Shown one piece after another: positions 8,605 to 16,970 of a DNA stretch of 62,819 nt (within the stretch, counting starts at the first letter, position 1; each line of letters opens with the position of its first letter). Both the position numbers and the translations under genes were made by a program. The stretch is from a virus. The DNA is taken from IMG/VR virus record IMGVR_UViG_3300042691_036907, positions 1 through 62,819 of that record, one strand, 5' to 3'. The notes below the pieces were generated by a model, which was not told the origin of the DNA, did not search any database, and worked only from the letters and a program-made list of their open reading frames with translations.

Positions 8605-8783
8605 TTCTTACCTTTCATTCTTTCAGTAATAACTGAAGAAGCTTCTATAAAAATCTTCTCAATTTCAGTTAGTTTATCAAATTCTTTAACTGTTTTTAAT
8701 TTTTGAGCATCATAATCCATTTGCAATTGTTTTAATGCAATTACAATTTCATCATTGGTTTTATCTTCCCATTCACTTTTCAT
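8601..8783 (-). CDS. Small unknown charged protein, 60 aa
   Basis: 60 residues, lysine- and glutamate-rich, predicted to be entirely helical or coiled-coil (KQLQMDYDAQKLKTVKEFDK). It sits between two structural genes, overlaps the start of the gp5-like gene by 4 bases and begins 3 bases after the previous stop, so it is certainly in the same transcript. The function is not recognised; a small assembly chaperone or connector would fit. Confidence 0.7.
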   Translation of the reverse strand: MKSEWEDKTNDEIVIALKQLQMDYDAQKLKTVKEFDKLTEIEKIFIEASSVITERMKGKK

Positions 8784-8786
8784 AAT

Positions 8787-9239
8787 TTATTGTATTACCC
8801 CGTCTGTTATCGCTGGTAATATATTTGAACCGTTTGTTACAAATGGTCCACCAGCATTAGCTCCAGTCCCTTGAAATAATATTGAACCTGGTGGTATTAC
8901 GGTTGTCACCTTTGCATTTTGTTGTATATGTGATACCATTTCTTGACATTGTACTAACATAGCCGCAGCCGTTTTATTTGGCCCATCAGCAAAGATATCA
9001 CCCATTGGTATACCAGCTTCAGATTCCATCCTAGATATTATGTTTGCAGCTAAATTTCTACCACTCATACCTGGTTTTAATTTGGCTCCAGCCAATAATA
9101 AAAAAGGTGGTATTTCTGGTGCTGGTTTTTGACCCAAATTAAATACCCCTAATAATAAATTTAATATTTTAGTTATAGAAGTCAAGCCTTTGGTTGCTTC
9201 TGGTATATTTTTTTGTGTTGATTTACAATCTTGTGCCAT
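8787..9239 (-). CDS. Putative baseplate-associated structural protein, 150 aa
   Basis: 150 residues. It contains a hydrophobic, proline-rich middle (PAPEIPPFLLLAGAKLKPGM) and a glycine-rich C-terminus (PPGSILFQGTGANAGGPFV, ending near NILPAITDGVI). It is not recognised with certainty. The composition and the position between two likely baseplate genes suggest a small virion component. It starts with ATG at 9239 after AATAATC and stops 3 bases before the next gene. Confidence 0.72.
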   Translation of the reverse strand: MAQDCKSTQKNIPEATKGLTSITKILNLLLGVFNLGQKPAPEIPPFLLLAGAKLKPGMSGRNLAANIISRMESEAGIPMGDIFADGPNKTAAAMLVQCQEMVSHIQQNAKVTTVIPPGSILFQGTGANAGGPFVTNGSNILPAITDGVIQ

Positions 9240-9251
9240 GATTATTAAATT

Positions 9252-10754
9252 TTAAACTGCGACATATGATATATTTTGTATCTGTCTTATTATTTCTGGT
9301 GGTGTACCAATTAAGCTCAAAATTTGGGCTATATAATTTTTACCCCTTTCTATTTCATCTTGTGCAAATTTTTGTGATAATTTTTTACTAAGAAATTTTA
9401 TAATTAAAGTTAATAGTAATTTTATAACTAGTTCTAATATTGTTTTAGATAAAGACTTTATTAAGTTTTTATTTTTCTTAATAAAATCAATTGGACCATC
9501 ATATGTTTCATTTTGACCATATAATATTTGGTAGTTTATCGCATAAACACTAATTAATTTTGGTGACATAACGATGGTCATTATACCTTTAGCTAAAGAT
9601 TTAACAAGCTCTAATAAAAAATTATTTTTTACTGTATTTTTATCCTCTGATGTTTCATTTTGTGCTTGTAAATCAGCTAATGTATTTAATGCATTTTTAA
9701 TTGATGTGTGTTGTTGTTCTAATATTGGTATTGGTGATGTTGTGTTTGATGTTGCATCTGAAAAATTTTGTGTTGTTTGTAATAATGAATCTATTGGTAC
9801 TGAAACTTCCCTATTATCATAGGTATCAATAATACCCACACCATTTTTTCTATTATTAGCTTTTTCATTTATTTTTATTAATTGTTCATTTGAAAAGCTA
9901 AAAAAACTATCATCAATTGCTTCACCATCATCTGAATTTAATATACAATTCAAACATTCTTTTATTTCTTCTTCTTTTTGTAGCTGACTTTTACTTTTGT
10001 TAATTTTAGATGATATTGTACCAAATAAATCATCAACTAATAAATTTAATATTTTATCAGAGCTTAAAGTATCTGGTGACCCAAATAAACTAATACTATC
10101 GATTAGATTAACATTAAACTCATATAATGTTTTATTATCATAATTAGCATTAGAATTAAATTTAATAACATTGTTTTCCGTTGTACCAACAGGGCTAAAT
10201 TTAATGTCTAATATTGGTTGTGTTGTTGTTGATGTGCCCCATGTACTAATTGAACCACCGTTTGGTGTGTAGTCTGATTTGTTTTGTGTTATATTTGAAA
10301 ATAAAAAAGTATTAAAATCCTTACTGTTTACACCAGCTTGGTAATCTTCGTAGATTAACGCTCCGTATGGACTCTCTGGGTCTACTTTAGTTATACCAAA
10401 GAAGTCAACATCAGATATATTTAAAACAACCCCAGCACCACCACTTCTAAACCAAGCTGGTATTGATGGGTTTACTGAACAACTGCATAGTTGTTTTATT
10501 TCTTTCTTTAAATCCTTTTTAATTGCTGATTCTATTTCTGGTAACTTTCTGGTTAAGAAATCCGATAAATTGTCTATCATCTCCTTATAACCAACCAACG
10601 ATTTAGTTAAGTCCATTAAAAAGCCAACAGAATCACCGCTACCATTAATTGATGAAAATGAGTTTGTCTTTTTTAATTTAGGCAAACCTTCATTAATGGT
10701 GTTCAACGATGCAACATCGGCCATTATTTTATTTTTCTTATCTAATATTGACAT
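9252..10754 (-). CDS. Putative virion structural protein, 500 aa, helical C-terminus
   Basis: 500 residues. An N-terminal helical segment (residues 1-95) is followed by a beta-rich middle and then by a long C-terminal helical region with strongly hydrophobic pieces (LSKTILELVIKLLLTLIIKF, near residue 440). Two cysteine clusters occur (CSCS near residue 92, ECLNCIL near residue 265). No known catalytic motif is visible. Its place next to the gp5-like and other structural genes suggests a baseplate or tail component; the hydrophobic C-terminus might contact the host membrane. It starts 2 bases after the stop of the gene upstream. Confidence 0.75.
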   Translation of the reverse strand: MSILDKKNKIMADVASLNTINEGLPKLKKTNSFSSINGSGDSVGFLMDLTKSLVGYKEMIDNLSDFLTRKLPEIESAIKKDLKKEIKQLCSCSVNPSIPAWFRSGGAGVVLNISDVDFFGITKVDPESPYGALIYEDYQAGVNSKDFNTFLFSNITQNKSDYTPNGGSISTWGTSTTTQPILDIKFSPVGTTENNVIKFNSNANYDNKTLYEFNVNLIDSISLFGSPDTLSSDKILNLLVDDLFGTISSKINKSKSQLQKEEEIKECLNCILNSDDGEAIDDSFFSFSNEQLIKINEKANNRKNGVGIIDTYDNREVSVPIDSLLQTTQNFSDATSNTTSPIPILEQQHTSIKNALNTLADLQAQNETSEDKNTVKNNFLLELVKSLAKGIMTIVMSPKLISVYAINYQILYGQNETYDGPIDFIKKNKNLIKSLSKTILELVIKLLLTLIIKFLSKKLSQKFAQDEIERGKNYIAQILSLIGTPPEIIRQIQNISYVAV

Positions 10755-10756
10755 TA

Positions 10757-11140
10757 TTAGTTGTTTTCAGATTCTTTATTTGGACCATTCTTAATCATTT
10801 CCCTAACCTTTGCAAAATCATCTAAAGATACTGAACCGTTACTTCTTTCTTGTATTGCAGTTGAGGCATCTCCATTATGTTTTATTATGTCATTTTGCAA
10901 TTTAGCAATTTCTAATTTTATTTTTATCGCTGAGTCTTTTACCTTTAAAGCATCAACTTTACCTTTTGCTATTTTTGTCAAATCATCAACATCCACTGGG
11001 TTTGCTGAATTAACCATTTCATTAATAGTTTTTTGAGCATCATTGATTTGCGCACAGGCATCATTATACGCTTCTTGACATAATCCTTCAAGGCTGTCAA
11101 CATTATTAATTTTAACGTCTTGCTTTTTCTTCCTAGGCAT
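10757..11140 (-). CDS. Unknown coiled-coil protein, 127 aa
   Basis: I chose the ATG at 11140 (MPRKKKQDVKINN) because the longer frame back to 11206 overlaps the upstream gene and encodes an unlikely basic/aromatic stretch. The body is nearly all helical: EAYNDACAQINDAQKTINEM, then TKIAKGKVDALKVKDSAIKI. The size and helical DNA-binding-like character would be compatible with a small terminase subunit (gp16-like), but I cannot show this. It lies between the gp55-like sigma factor gene and structural genes. A TATTTATAGATA element lies about 30 bases upstream on the minus strand. Confidence 0.68.
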   Translation of the reverse strand: MPRKKKQDVKINNVDSLEGLCQEAYNDACAQINDAQKTINEMVNSANPVDVDDLTKIAKGKVDALKVKDSAIKIKLEIAKLQNDIIKHNGDASTAIQERSNGSVSLDDFAKVREMIKNGPNKESENN

Positions 11141-11198
11141 CTTAATATAAATTAATTTTAATTTGTTATATCTATAAATACACAAAAAACGGATTTTT

Positions 11199-11948
11199 TT
11201 ATTCAAATCCGTTTTCTAGCCCATCCATTTTTAAAATAGAATATATGTCTTTGTATTTTTTCATAGATGACCTTATATCTTTAGTTGATAAATTGGTATA
11301 GTTTCGCATTGTTTCTAAAACTGAATTTTTATTAAATTTAGGTCCACCATTCATAATGTCTAATGTTTTTTCCCAATTTTCTAATATATCAATTAATGCG
11401 TAACCAACCTTTATTTCATTATCATTCAACCTTTTTTTAGGTGGAAGGTTATCATTGTTATCAATTTCTACTTTTATATTATTAGTTAAATTAAATATAA
11501 ATTTATCTAATGTGAAATCTTTATCTTCTATTTCATATTGTAAATCTTCCCTACCATCTAAATATGATTGAGTTAAATCTTCATATGAATATAATTGTTT
11601 TAGAGAACCATCATCCTTTATTAGTAGCCCTAAAATATAATGTTTACAAATTGTTCCATAGTAAGAATATGCTTTTTTACCAGAATCTTTATCAAACTTA
11701 TCCGCTTTTGTTATCAAGAAGGAAAGAGTGTCTGAATGTAAATCTTCAAATGAGACACCCTTTCTATATAATTTATACCTTCTGATTATCGATTCAATCA
11801 TTTTATCAAATGGTTTTCTTAACCATTGATTGTAGATTGCATTCCTTTCTATTTCATCGTTACATTCTAAAAATCTAACTACAGCTGCTTCTTCTTCTGG
11901 GCCAAAATATAAATCATTCGTTCTTTTTCGCCCCCTTTGTTTAGCCAT
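11199..11948 (-). CDS. Late-transcription sigma factor, T4 gp55-like
   Basis: 249 residues. The segment from about residue 15 (YFGPEEEAAVVRFLECNDEI) through KPFDKMIESIIRRYKLYRKG and SFEDLHSDTLSFLITKADKF to KAYSYYGTICKHYILG is the region-2-like core typical of gp55 proteins from T4-like phages. gp55 binds host RNA polymerase core and reads the late promoter TATAAATA, coupled to the sliding clamp. Two exact TATAAATA elements occur upstream of genes in this window (2377 and 54218). It is the fourth gene after PhoH on the minus strand and is followed by structural genes. Confidence is high. Confidence 0.85.
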   Translation of the reverse strand: MAKQRGRKRTNDLYFGPEEEAAVVRFLECNDEIERNAIYNQWLRKPFDKMIESIIRRYKLYRKGVSFEDLHSDTLSFLITKADKFDKDSGKKAYSYYGTICKHYILGLLIKDDGSLKQLYSYEDLTQSYLDGREDLQYEIEDKDFTLDKFIFNLTNNIKVEIDNNDNLPPKKRLNDNEIKVGYALIDILENWEKTLDIMNGGPKFNKNSVLETMRNYTNLSTKDIRSSMKKYKDIYSILKMDGLENGFE

Positions 11949-11957
11949 AATTAAATA

Positions 11958-12743
11958 TTATTCTGTATAACTTATCTCTCTATCCTGTTCGTGATAAAAT
12001 TCAGATTTAGCTTTATTTAACCACCAATTGGCTTCAACTGGGTTCATGGATTCTCTGTAATTATGGAACAATGAGCCAGTTCTTTGGTTAACATGTTTGT
12101 AACCAAATCTAGGTATTGTCATAATTCTTGCTGATTTGTAAGACATTCTCAATAAGAATTCATAAATAAATGTTAATTTAATATTTGATTTAAAACCACC
12201 ATATGATTGGTATAATTCTTTTTTCATAACAATACCATCAATATTAAAGTTTTGATATGTTAATAATGCATCTTTATCTAGGTATCCTAATTCTTCTGAA
12301 AAACTATTTGCCCAAACTGCTTCGTTTGTAAAACCAATAAATGAACCATTTTCATCAACATCAACAATAATTGGCATGAAGATATCCACATCTGTGTGTG
12401 CTTCGATATATGTTTCAACTGATTTAAACCATATTTTAGAATACTCATCATCATATTCTAAGATACTGAACCATTCAGTATCACATTTATCAACACCGAA
12501 ATTCATTTGCGATGCGAAATCAGTATTACCATCGTTTTCAACAACGGTTACTAAATCTTTAATTGAATCGTAATCATATCCTTTTGCAAAATCAAAAGCA
12601 TCACTAGCTTTTGGTACTACAACCATAACTTTACCAGGTTTAACAACTTGGTCATGTATGCTTTTGATTGCATTTGCAAATAATGGTTTTGTATTATCAT
12701 TAATATCATGTAATGGAATAATTACTGTTACATTTTTACTCAT
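11958..12743 (-). CDS. Family-2-like glycosyltransferase (GT-A)
   Basis: 261 residues. The N-terminus VTVIIPLHDINDNTKPLF and the later NFGVDKCDTEWFSILEYDDE give the GT-A fold with a D-x-D-like EYDDE metal/nucleotide-sugar site. The middle part FNIDGIVMKKELYQSYGGFK is the acceptor-side motif of this family. It probably transfers a sugar from a nucleotide donor in the cytoplasm. It is paired with a GT-B enzyme immediately upstream (12755-13885) and separated from the main glycan block by PhoH, so these two may serve a dedicated target such as a virion protein (inference). Confidence 0.82.
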   Translation of the reverse strand: MSKNVTVIIPLHDINDNTKPLFANAIKSIHDQVVKPGKVMVVVPKASDAFDFAKGYDYDSIKDLVTVVENDGNTDFASQMNFGVDKCDTEWFSILEYDDEYSKIWFKSVETYIEAHTDVDIFMPIIVDVDENGSFIGFTNEAVWANSFSEELGYLDKDALLTYQNFNIDGIVMKKELYQSYGGFKSNIKLTFIYEFLLRMSYKSARIMTIPRFGYKHVNQRTGSLFHNYRESMNPVEANWWLNKAKSEFYHEQDREISYTE

Positions 12744-12754
12744 AATTAATTTTT

Positions 12755-13885
12755 TTATTTGTTTGATTCAACAACTGAACCAATTATGTTTTTAAATTCA
12801 TCAATTCTTTCACCAACTAATGAACCGTAAACTTCTTTTATTTTATCCGCTTGTTTTTCTTCACTATATTCACCTTTTGTTTCACCCATACCATCTAATA
12901 AATCTTGAGGTACTGAATCTTCTAACCAAAGTTTCATATATGTAGAAATTAATTCTGGGATATTATTTGTTGAACTAGTCCAAATACCATTATATTTTAA
13001 TGATACCGTTCCATTTTCATCAACCTCTTCCATCCATTCTGGTGTTGTGTTTGGAATCTTAGCAATAACTGGTGTATCACACTCAATAGATTCTAATGGG
13101 AATGTACCAAAACCAGCTTGGTCATCAACCCATATGGATAAACATGCTTTTGATAGTTCATCAGCAAATTGTGCTTTTGGTAAACCTCTCAAATCTTTAA
13201 ATGTTAACCATTTATAAATTGGGTATTGTAAGTAGAAAGATTTAGTAATTTTAGTTACGTCTGATTGATTTCTAGTGTGTAATACTACAATTGGTAGTTT
13301 TGGTTTTTTATTTGGTTTAAATTGGCTAGAAATTGCCACTGGAACCACATGTGTTTTTAAACTTGGGAAAAGTGTTTTTAAATAGTTCGCTTGTTTTTCT
13401 GATGTTGTAATTGCATCATTAAATCCAAAATCTGTCCATCTTCTACCAAGTGGTAATAATTCAAAAATATATTCTGGACTTTGTGATAAAACAATTTTCT
13501 TACATGGTAATGCACGTACTTCTTTTTGTTGCATAACAGTTGAGAAAACTTCTGGAATAATTAAGAAATCTTGTGGAGCAACATTTAACACACCAGATTC
13601 AATAGATACGTGTGGTAAATTTGCGTATTCATAACCTAACCAGTCTGATACACCATTTTGGTCATCATCTCCAAATTTCTTATAATCGTTTTTCTCATGT
13701 AAGATATAAGCTTTATACCCTAATTCGTTTAACACTTTTACATGTTCATAAATGTTGGCAACACCAGCCACTGGGTTACCTTTAGTGTCTAATGTAAAAA
13801 AATACAAATTAAAATCTTTTGATTCTAATTTTGAAATAACACTGTTAACTTGTTCTTCAGTTACTTTGTTAGTTTGTTCTGACAT
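12755..13885 (-). CDS. GT-B glycosyltransferase (GT4-like)
   Basis: 376 residues. The C-terminal part has the GT4 donor-site signature DDQAGFGTFPLESIECDTPV followed by IAKIPNTTPEW (E-x7-E region). The N-terminal half has PVAGVANIYEHVKVLNELGY, the acceptor-domain glycine loop, and FGFNDAITTSEKQANYLKTL. It likely transfers a hexose from a nucleotide sugar. It sits in one transcript with a GT-A enzyme and the late sigma gene. The start ATG follows AATAATTATG, with no Shine-Dalgarno sequence, as is usual in Bacteroidota. Confidence 0.83.
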   Translation of the reverse strand: MSEQTNKVTEEQVNSVISKLESKDFNLYFFTLDTKGNPVAGVANIYEHVKVLNELGYKAYILHEKNDYKKFGDDDQNGVSDWLGYEYANLPHVSIESGVLNVAPQDFLIIPEVFSTVMQQKEVRALPCKKIVLSQSPEYIFELLPLGRRWTDFGFNDAITTSEKQANYLKTLFPSLKTHVVPVAISSQFKPNKKPKLPIVVLHTRNQSDVTKITKSFYLQYPIYKWLTFKDLRGLPKAQFADELSKACLSIWVDDQAGFGTFPLESIECDTPVIAKIPNTTPEWMEEVDENGTVSLKYNGIWTSSTNNIPELISTYMKLWLEDSVPQDLLDGMGETKGEYSEEKQADKIKEVYGSLVGERIDEFKNIIGSVVESNK

Positions 13886-13908
13886 AATTATTTATTATTA
13901 TTTTATTA

Positions 13909-14274
13909 TTATAATTCCTTTAGTATTCCGTATTTTACTAAGGTATTAAATGCAATTTTAAATGGTAGTGGTGTACTATGTAATGCTTTTTCTGGTCCTA
14001 ACGCATCATCAGATTCTTCATTATACGTTAGTAATATCTCCATTAAAGTTCTATAGGTTTCATATCTAGAGATATCAATCTCCCTACCTTTATAATAAGA
14101 CCTTTCTGTTATTTCTGTTTTTTCAACCCCACCTTGGATGTAAGTTGTTTTTGTTTCAGTTTCATTAACATCTTTTTGTTCTAACTCTGGGTCTGATTTT
14201 AAGATGTTTTCTAATCCATCGAAATCGATGTAATATGCAATACCACCAAATTCTAATATTGTTTCCTCTCCCAT
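13909..14274 (-). CDS. Unknown protein, 121 aa
   Basis: 121 residues. It begins MGEETILEFGGIAYYIDFDG and has a Thr/Glu-rich middle and a C-terminal helix (PLPFKIAFNTLVKYGILKEL). No known motif is recognised. It has the same direction and tight spacing (7 bases after the upstream stop) as its neighbours, between the glycosyltransferase pair and a HAD-like protein. The function is unknown; it is a real gene judging by position, codon pattern and lack of gaps. Confidence 0.72.
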   Translation of the reverse strand: MGEETILEFGGIAYYIDFDGLENILKSDPELEQKDVNETETKTTYIQGGVEKTEITERSYYKGREIDISRYETYRTLMEILLTYNEESDDALGPEKALHSTPLPFKIAFNTLVKYGILKEL

Positions 14275-14281
14275 TATTTTT

Positions 14282-14884
14282 TTATTCTTGTGTTGTTATT
14301 TTTGTGTTTAATATCTTATCTCTTAACGTTGCATCTTTAATGAAATCCAATATTGAATCAAGTTCAAAATCAGCTATAACATTTTTATTGTATGGTGCTT
14401 TTATTTTGACCGAAACTTTATCATTTGGTTTGTTTTCCAATGCGATTGGGTTTGCCGTTATTAAAACATCAGCATCACCCCATTCTTCTTCATTCTGTTT
14501 AACAAATCTAATATTACTTGCCCTACAACCTAATTTTGATAAGAAAAATAATGTTGATGGGATGCTTTTTAAATACTCTCTACTAACTAATTCAACCGTA
14601 TGTTCCTCTTCTTCTTCAATATCAACTAAAAACATATTGAATCTAGTCATTAGATTTTCATACATTTGGTCTGCGTGACCAAAAACTTCTAGACTAGCTT
14701 CCTCATATAAGAATTTATTTAATTCAGATTTTGAAGAAAAGGTAAAATGGTCAGATAAATTAAAAGATGTTATATCATCTTTTTTAATTGTGTAATCACC
14801 TTCACCCAAATACTTAGTGTATGTATAATCCATTTGAGCTAATGTGTCCCTTAATACTTCATTTATACTAATAACTATTTTCAT
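14282..14884 (-). CDS. Unknown protein, possibly HAD-fold, 200 aa
   Basis: 200 residues. The start MKIVISINEVLRDTLAQMDY looks like the first strand and helix of a HAD/nucleotidase fold, but the usual catalytic DxD is replaced by SINE. The middle part SREYLKSIPSTLFFLSKLGC and DADVLITANPIALENKP would then be the later Rossmann strands. If the fold is right, the enzyme is probably inactive as a phosphatase. This is a structural guess. It lies downstream of PhoH with a 37-base gap. Confidence 0.68.
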   Translation of the reverse strand: MKIVISINEVLRDTLAQMDYTYTKYLGEGDYTIKKDDITSFNLSDHFTFSSKSELNKFLYEEASLEVFGHADQMYENLMTRFNMFLVDIEEEEEHTVELVSREYLKSIPSTLFFLSKLGCRASNIRFVKQNEEEWGDADVLITANPIALENKPNDKVSVKIKAPYNKNVIADFELDSILDFIKDATLRDKILNTKITTQE

Positions 14885-14921
14885 GTTTTAATGATACTAG
14901 TATTATTTGTTAAAGTAAAGT

Positions 14922-15815
14922 TTAGTTAAATCTTCTTTTAAAAAATATTTTTATTTTTCTAAGCCAATTAATTTTTTTACCACCTTCTTTAATATATCTA
15001 GGTTTTATTTTGATAACTTTGGTTTGGTCAACCTTTGGTTTTGGTTCATCATCTTTTTGTATATTATCAAATATGTTAATAAAATATGTTGTTAATCTAT
15101 GTCTAACAACTTCACTTTTATCAAACTTAACAATACCAACACCTTCTTCTGGATTTTTAAGTACATTATTAACCAAAGGTTCTAATGCACTTAACCTTTT
15201 ATCTTTTAAATCGATTTGTCCAGAATCACCAAGTACAATAACTTTAGTATTTTCTGAGAACCTAGTTAAGAATGTTTTACCATTATCTTTTGATATATTT
15301 TGAAATTCATCTATAATAATAATTGAATTGGTAAATGAGCGACCTCTAATGGCACCAAACACTTCCATTTTAATAATACCAAATTCAATAAGTAGATTAG
15401 TTAGTTCTTCACCTATTAGTTTATGAAAAGCATCAAGAAATGACATCATATGGAATTTCAATTTATCCATCTCATCACCTGGAAGTGTACCTATTTCTTC
15501 ATTCTTTAATTGTGTTATTGATTTAACCAATTTAATCTCTTTATATAAGGTTGGGTTATTTTTTAATAATAATAGCGCTTCATATATACTGATTAATGTT
15601 TTACCAGTACCAGCTGGTCCAGAACAAATTGTAACATCATTTTCTTTTATGATGGTCATTAACTTTTTCTGAGTTTCATTTTTACACTTTAAAGATATTC
15701 TAATATTATTAATAAGTTCTTCCTTTGTTAACGCTTTTTTAACTGTACTAACTTTAGTTTTAGTCCCCGTTGTTGTGGTTGTTGCGGTTGATGGTGTTTT
15801 TCTGGTTCTAGTCAT
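14922..15815 (-). CDS. PhoH-like ATPase
   Basis: 297 residues. A low-complexity Thr/Lys-rich N-terminus (residues 1-30) precedes the P-loop domain with Walker A GPAGTGKT (66-73), Walker B IIIIDEFQN (165-173) and sensor-like VIVLGDSGQID (near 192-202). This order is that of PhoH/RhlE-type ATPases found in many large phages, often discussed as phosphate-stress or RNA-metabolism proteins; their real role in phages is not settled. The C-terminus is very basic (WLRKIKIFFKRRF), suggesting nucleic-acid contact. It overlaps no neighbour and lies 3 bases after the upstream stop. Confidence 0.9.
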   Translation of the reverse strand: MTRTRKTPSTATTTTTGTKTKVSTVKKALTKEELINNIRISLKCKNETQKKLMTIIKENDVTICSGPAGTGKTLISIYEALLLLKNNPTLYKEIKLVKSITQLKNEEIGTLPGDEMDKLKFHMMSFLDAFHKLIGEELTNLLIEFGIIKMEVFGAIRGRSFTNSIIIIDEFQNISKDNGKTFLTRFSENTKVIVLGDSGQIDLKDKRLSALEPLVNNVLKNPEEGVGIVKFDKSEVVRHRLTTYFINIFDNIQKDDEPKPKVDQTKVIKIKPRYIKEGGKKINWLRKIKIFFKRRFN

Positions 15816-15818
15816 ATT

Positions 15819-16808
15819 TTATCTTTTTTCCTTTTTTTCATATTTCGAATCTAATTCAAGATTTCGATATTGTTCTATTATATTTCTACCATTTATTTTT
15901 ACTTCTGATATGAATTTAACAACATAGTATTGATTGAACTCAATGATTTTATCAAAATCAATAATATCATATTCGTATTCTAAAAAATCTGCTGACCCTA
16001 TTGTATTGTTTGTTAAAAAACAAATTGATTTTATATCAGTTAATGAGCTGTATATTTTATTATTCATTAACTTTTTTATTTCAGATATAAAGAAATGGTT
16101 ATTTTTATCAAATTGCGCTGGGTATTTTGATACATAAAACTCTAATAGGTAATTATTATTCTCTATCTTTTTTATATGCAATTTTTCTGTATATTTTTCC
16201 AATTCAAACTTTGGTCTAAGTTCTCTTATTATATTTATAGGCAAATTAAGTTTTGAATGATTATATTTTAATTCACCTATAGTTTTAATTAAACCAAGGT
16301 TTAAAGATATGTCACTATCATTATTTATTTCATCATCTAAATTTAGATTGGTATCATCTATAATATTTGTGGTATCTGATAGCTCTTCACCTTTTAATTC
16401 AATATCTAAATCTAAACTATCTATAACACCACTACTAATATTTGTATTGTCCACAACCATGATTAGTTCATAGTCATCACTATTATCAGTTTTTATTTTT
16501 GATAGTTTTTGGGTGTCACCAATATATTTGGTTTCAAGTATTGGGTATCCATCATCATCATAACCAACAAGTGTTGATGACATTTGTTTTGAAGCCTCAA
16601 TAGTTTTATAAATTCTCCATCTTAGTTTTTCAACATCTTCAGTTATTTCACCTCTTATCAATGCATCCAATACAGAGTTTTGATTTAGTCTTTGATGTTT
16701 TTCGGAATTAATACCTAAATCTACAGATTCTTGTCCAAATGCATTTTTCTCAACATTTGACATACCTATCACTAGATTTGTTATTTGTTTTTTAATCCAA
16801 TTACTCAT
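15819..16808 (-). CDS. Unknown phage protein, 329 aa
   Basis: 329 residues. The N-terminus MSNWIKKQITNLVIGMSNVE, a helical region with LRWRIYKTIEASKQM (near residue 83) and a very acidic Asp/Asn-rich linker (residues 120-170) are followed by a mixed alpha/beta C-terminal half. I believe similar proteins accompany structural genes in T4-like phages but cannot assign a function. Its location, between the glycan block and PhoH, does not resolve this. Confidence 0.72.
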   Translation of the reverse strand: MSNWIKKQITNLVIGMSNVEKNAFGQESVDLGINSEKHQRLNQNSVLDALIRGEITEDVEKLRWRIYKTIEASKQMSSTLVGYDDDGYPILETKYIGDTQKLSKIKTDNSDDYELIMVVDNTNISSGVIDSLDLDIELKGEELSDTTNIIDDTNLNLDDEINNDSDISLNLGLIKTIGELKYNHSKLNLPINIIRELRPKFELEKYTEKLHIKKIENNNYLLEFYVSKYPAQFDKNNHFFISEIKKLMNNKIYSSLTDIKSICFLTNNTIGSADFLEYEYDIIDFDKIIEFNQYYVVKFISEVKINGRNIIEQYRNLELDSKYEKKEKR

Positions 16809-16856
16809 ATATTATTTTTTATGATAAAATAATAAAAATAATTTAAATGTAAATGA

Positions 16857-16970
16857 TTATCGTCTACCACCGAATCCAGTATTTCTTCTTCTTATTTTTG
16901 CTAATAATGCATCATCACCAATTTTACTTATTGGGTTATTTGGTTTATGTAATTTTTCAGCATTTGGTAA
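16857..16970 (-). repeat. DNA repeat encoding the shared glycosyltransferase tail, copy 1
   Basis: About 105 bases match 22034-22147 with roughly nine mismatches by eye, much closer than the rest of the two genes. This points to recent duplication or gene conversion of the tail segment. Confidence 0.8.

Noticed and set aside
14235-14678. 147-codon frame on the plus strand
   Set aside because: It is antisense to two good minus-strand genes, with a Ser/Leu/Phe-rich translation typical of reverse-strand shadows.
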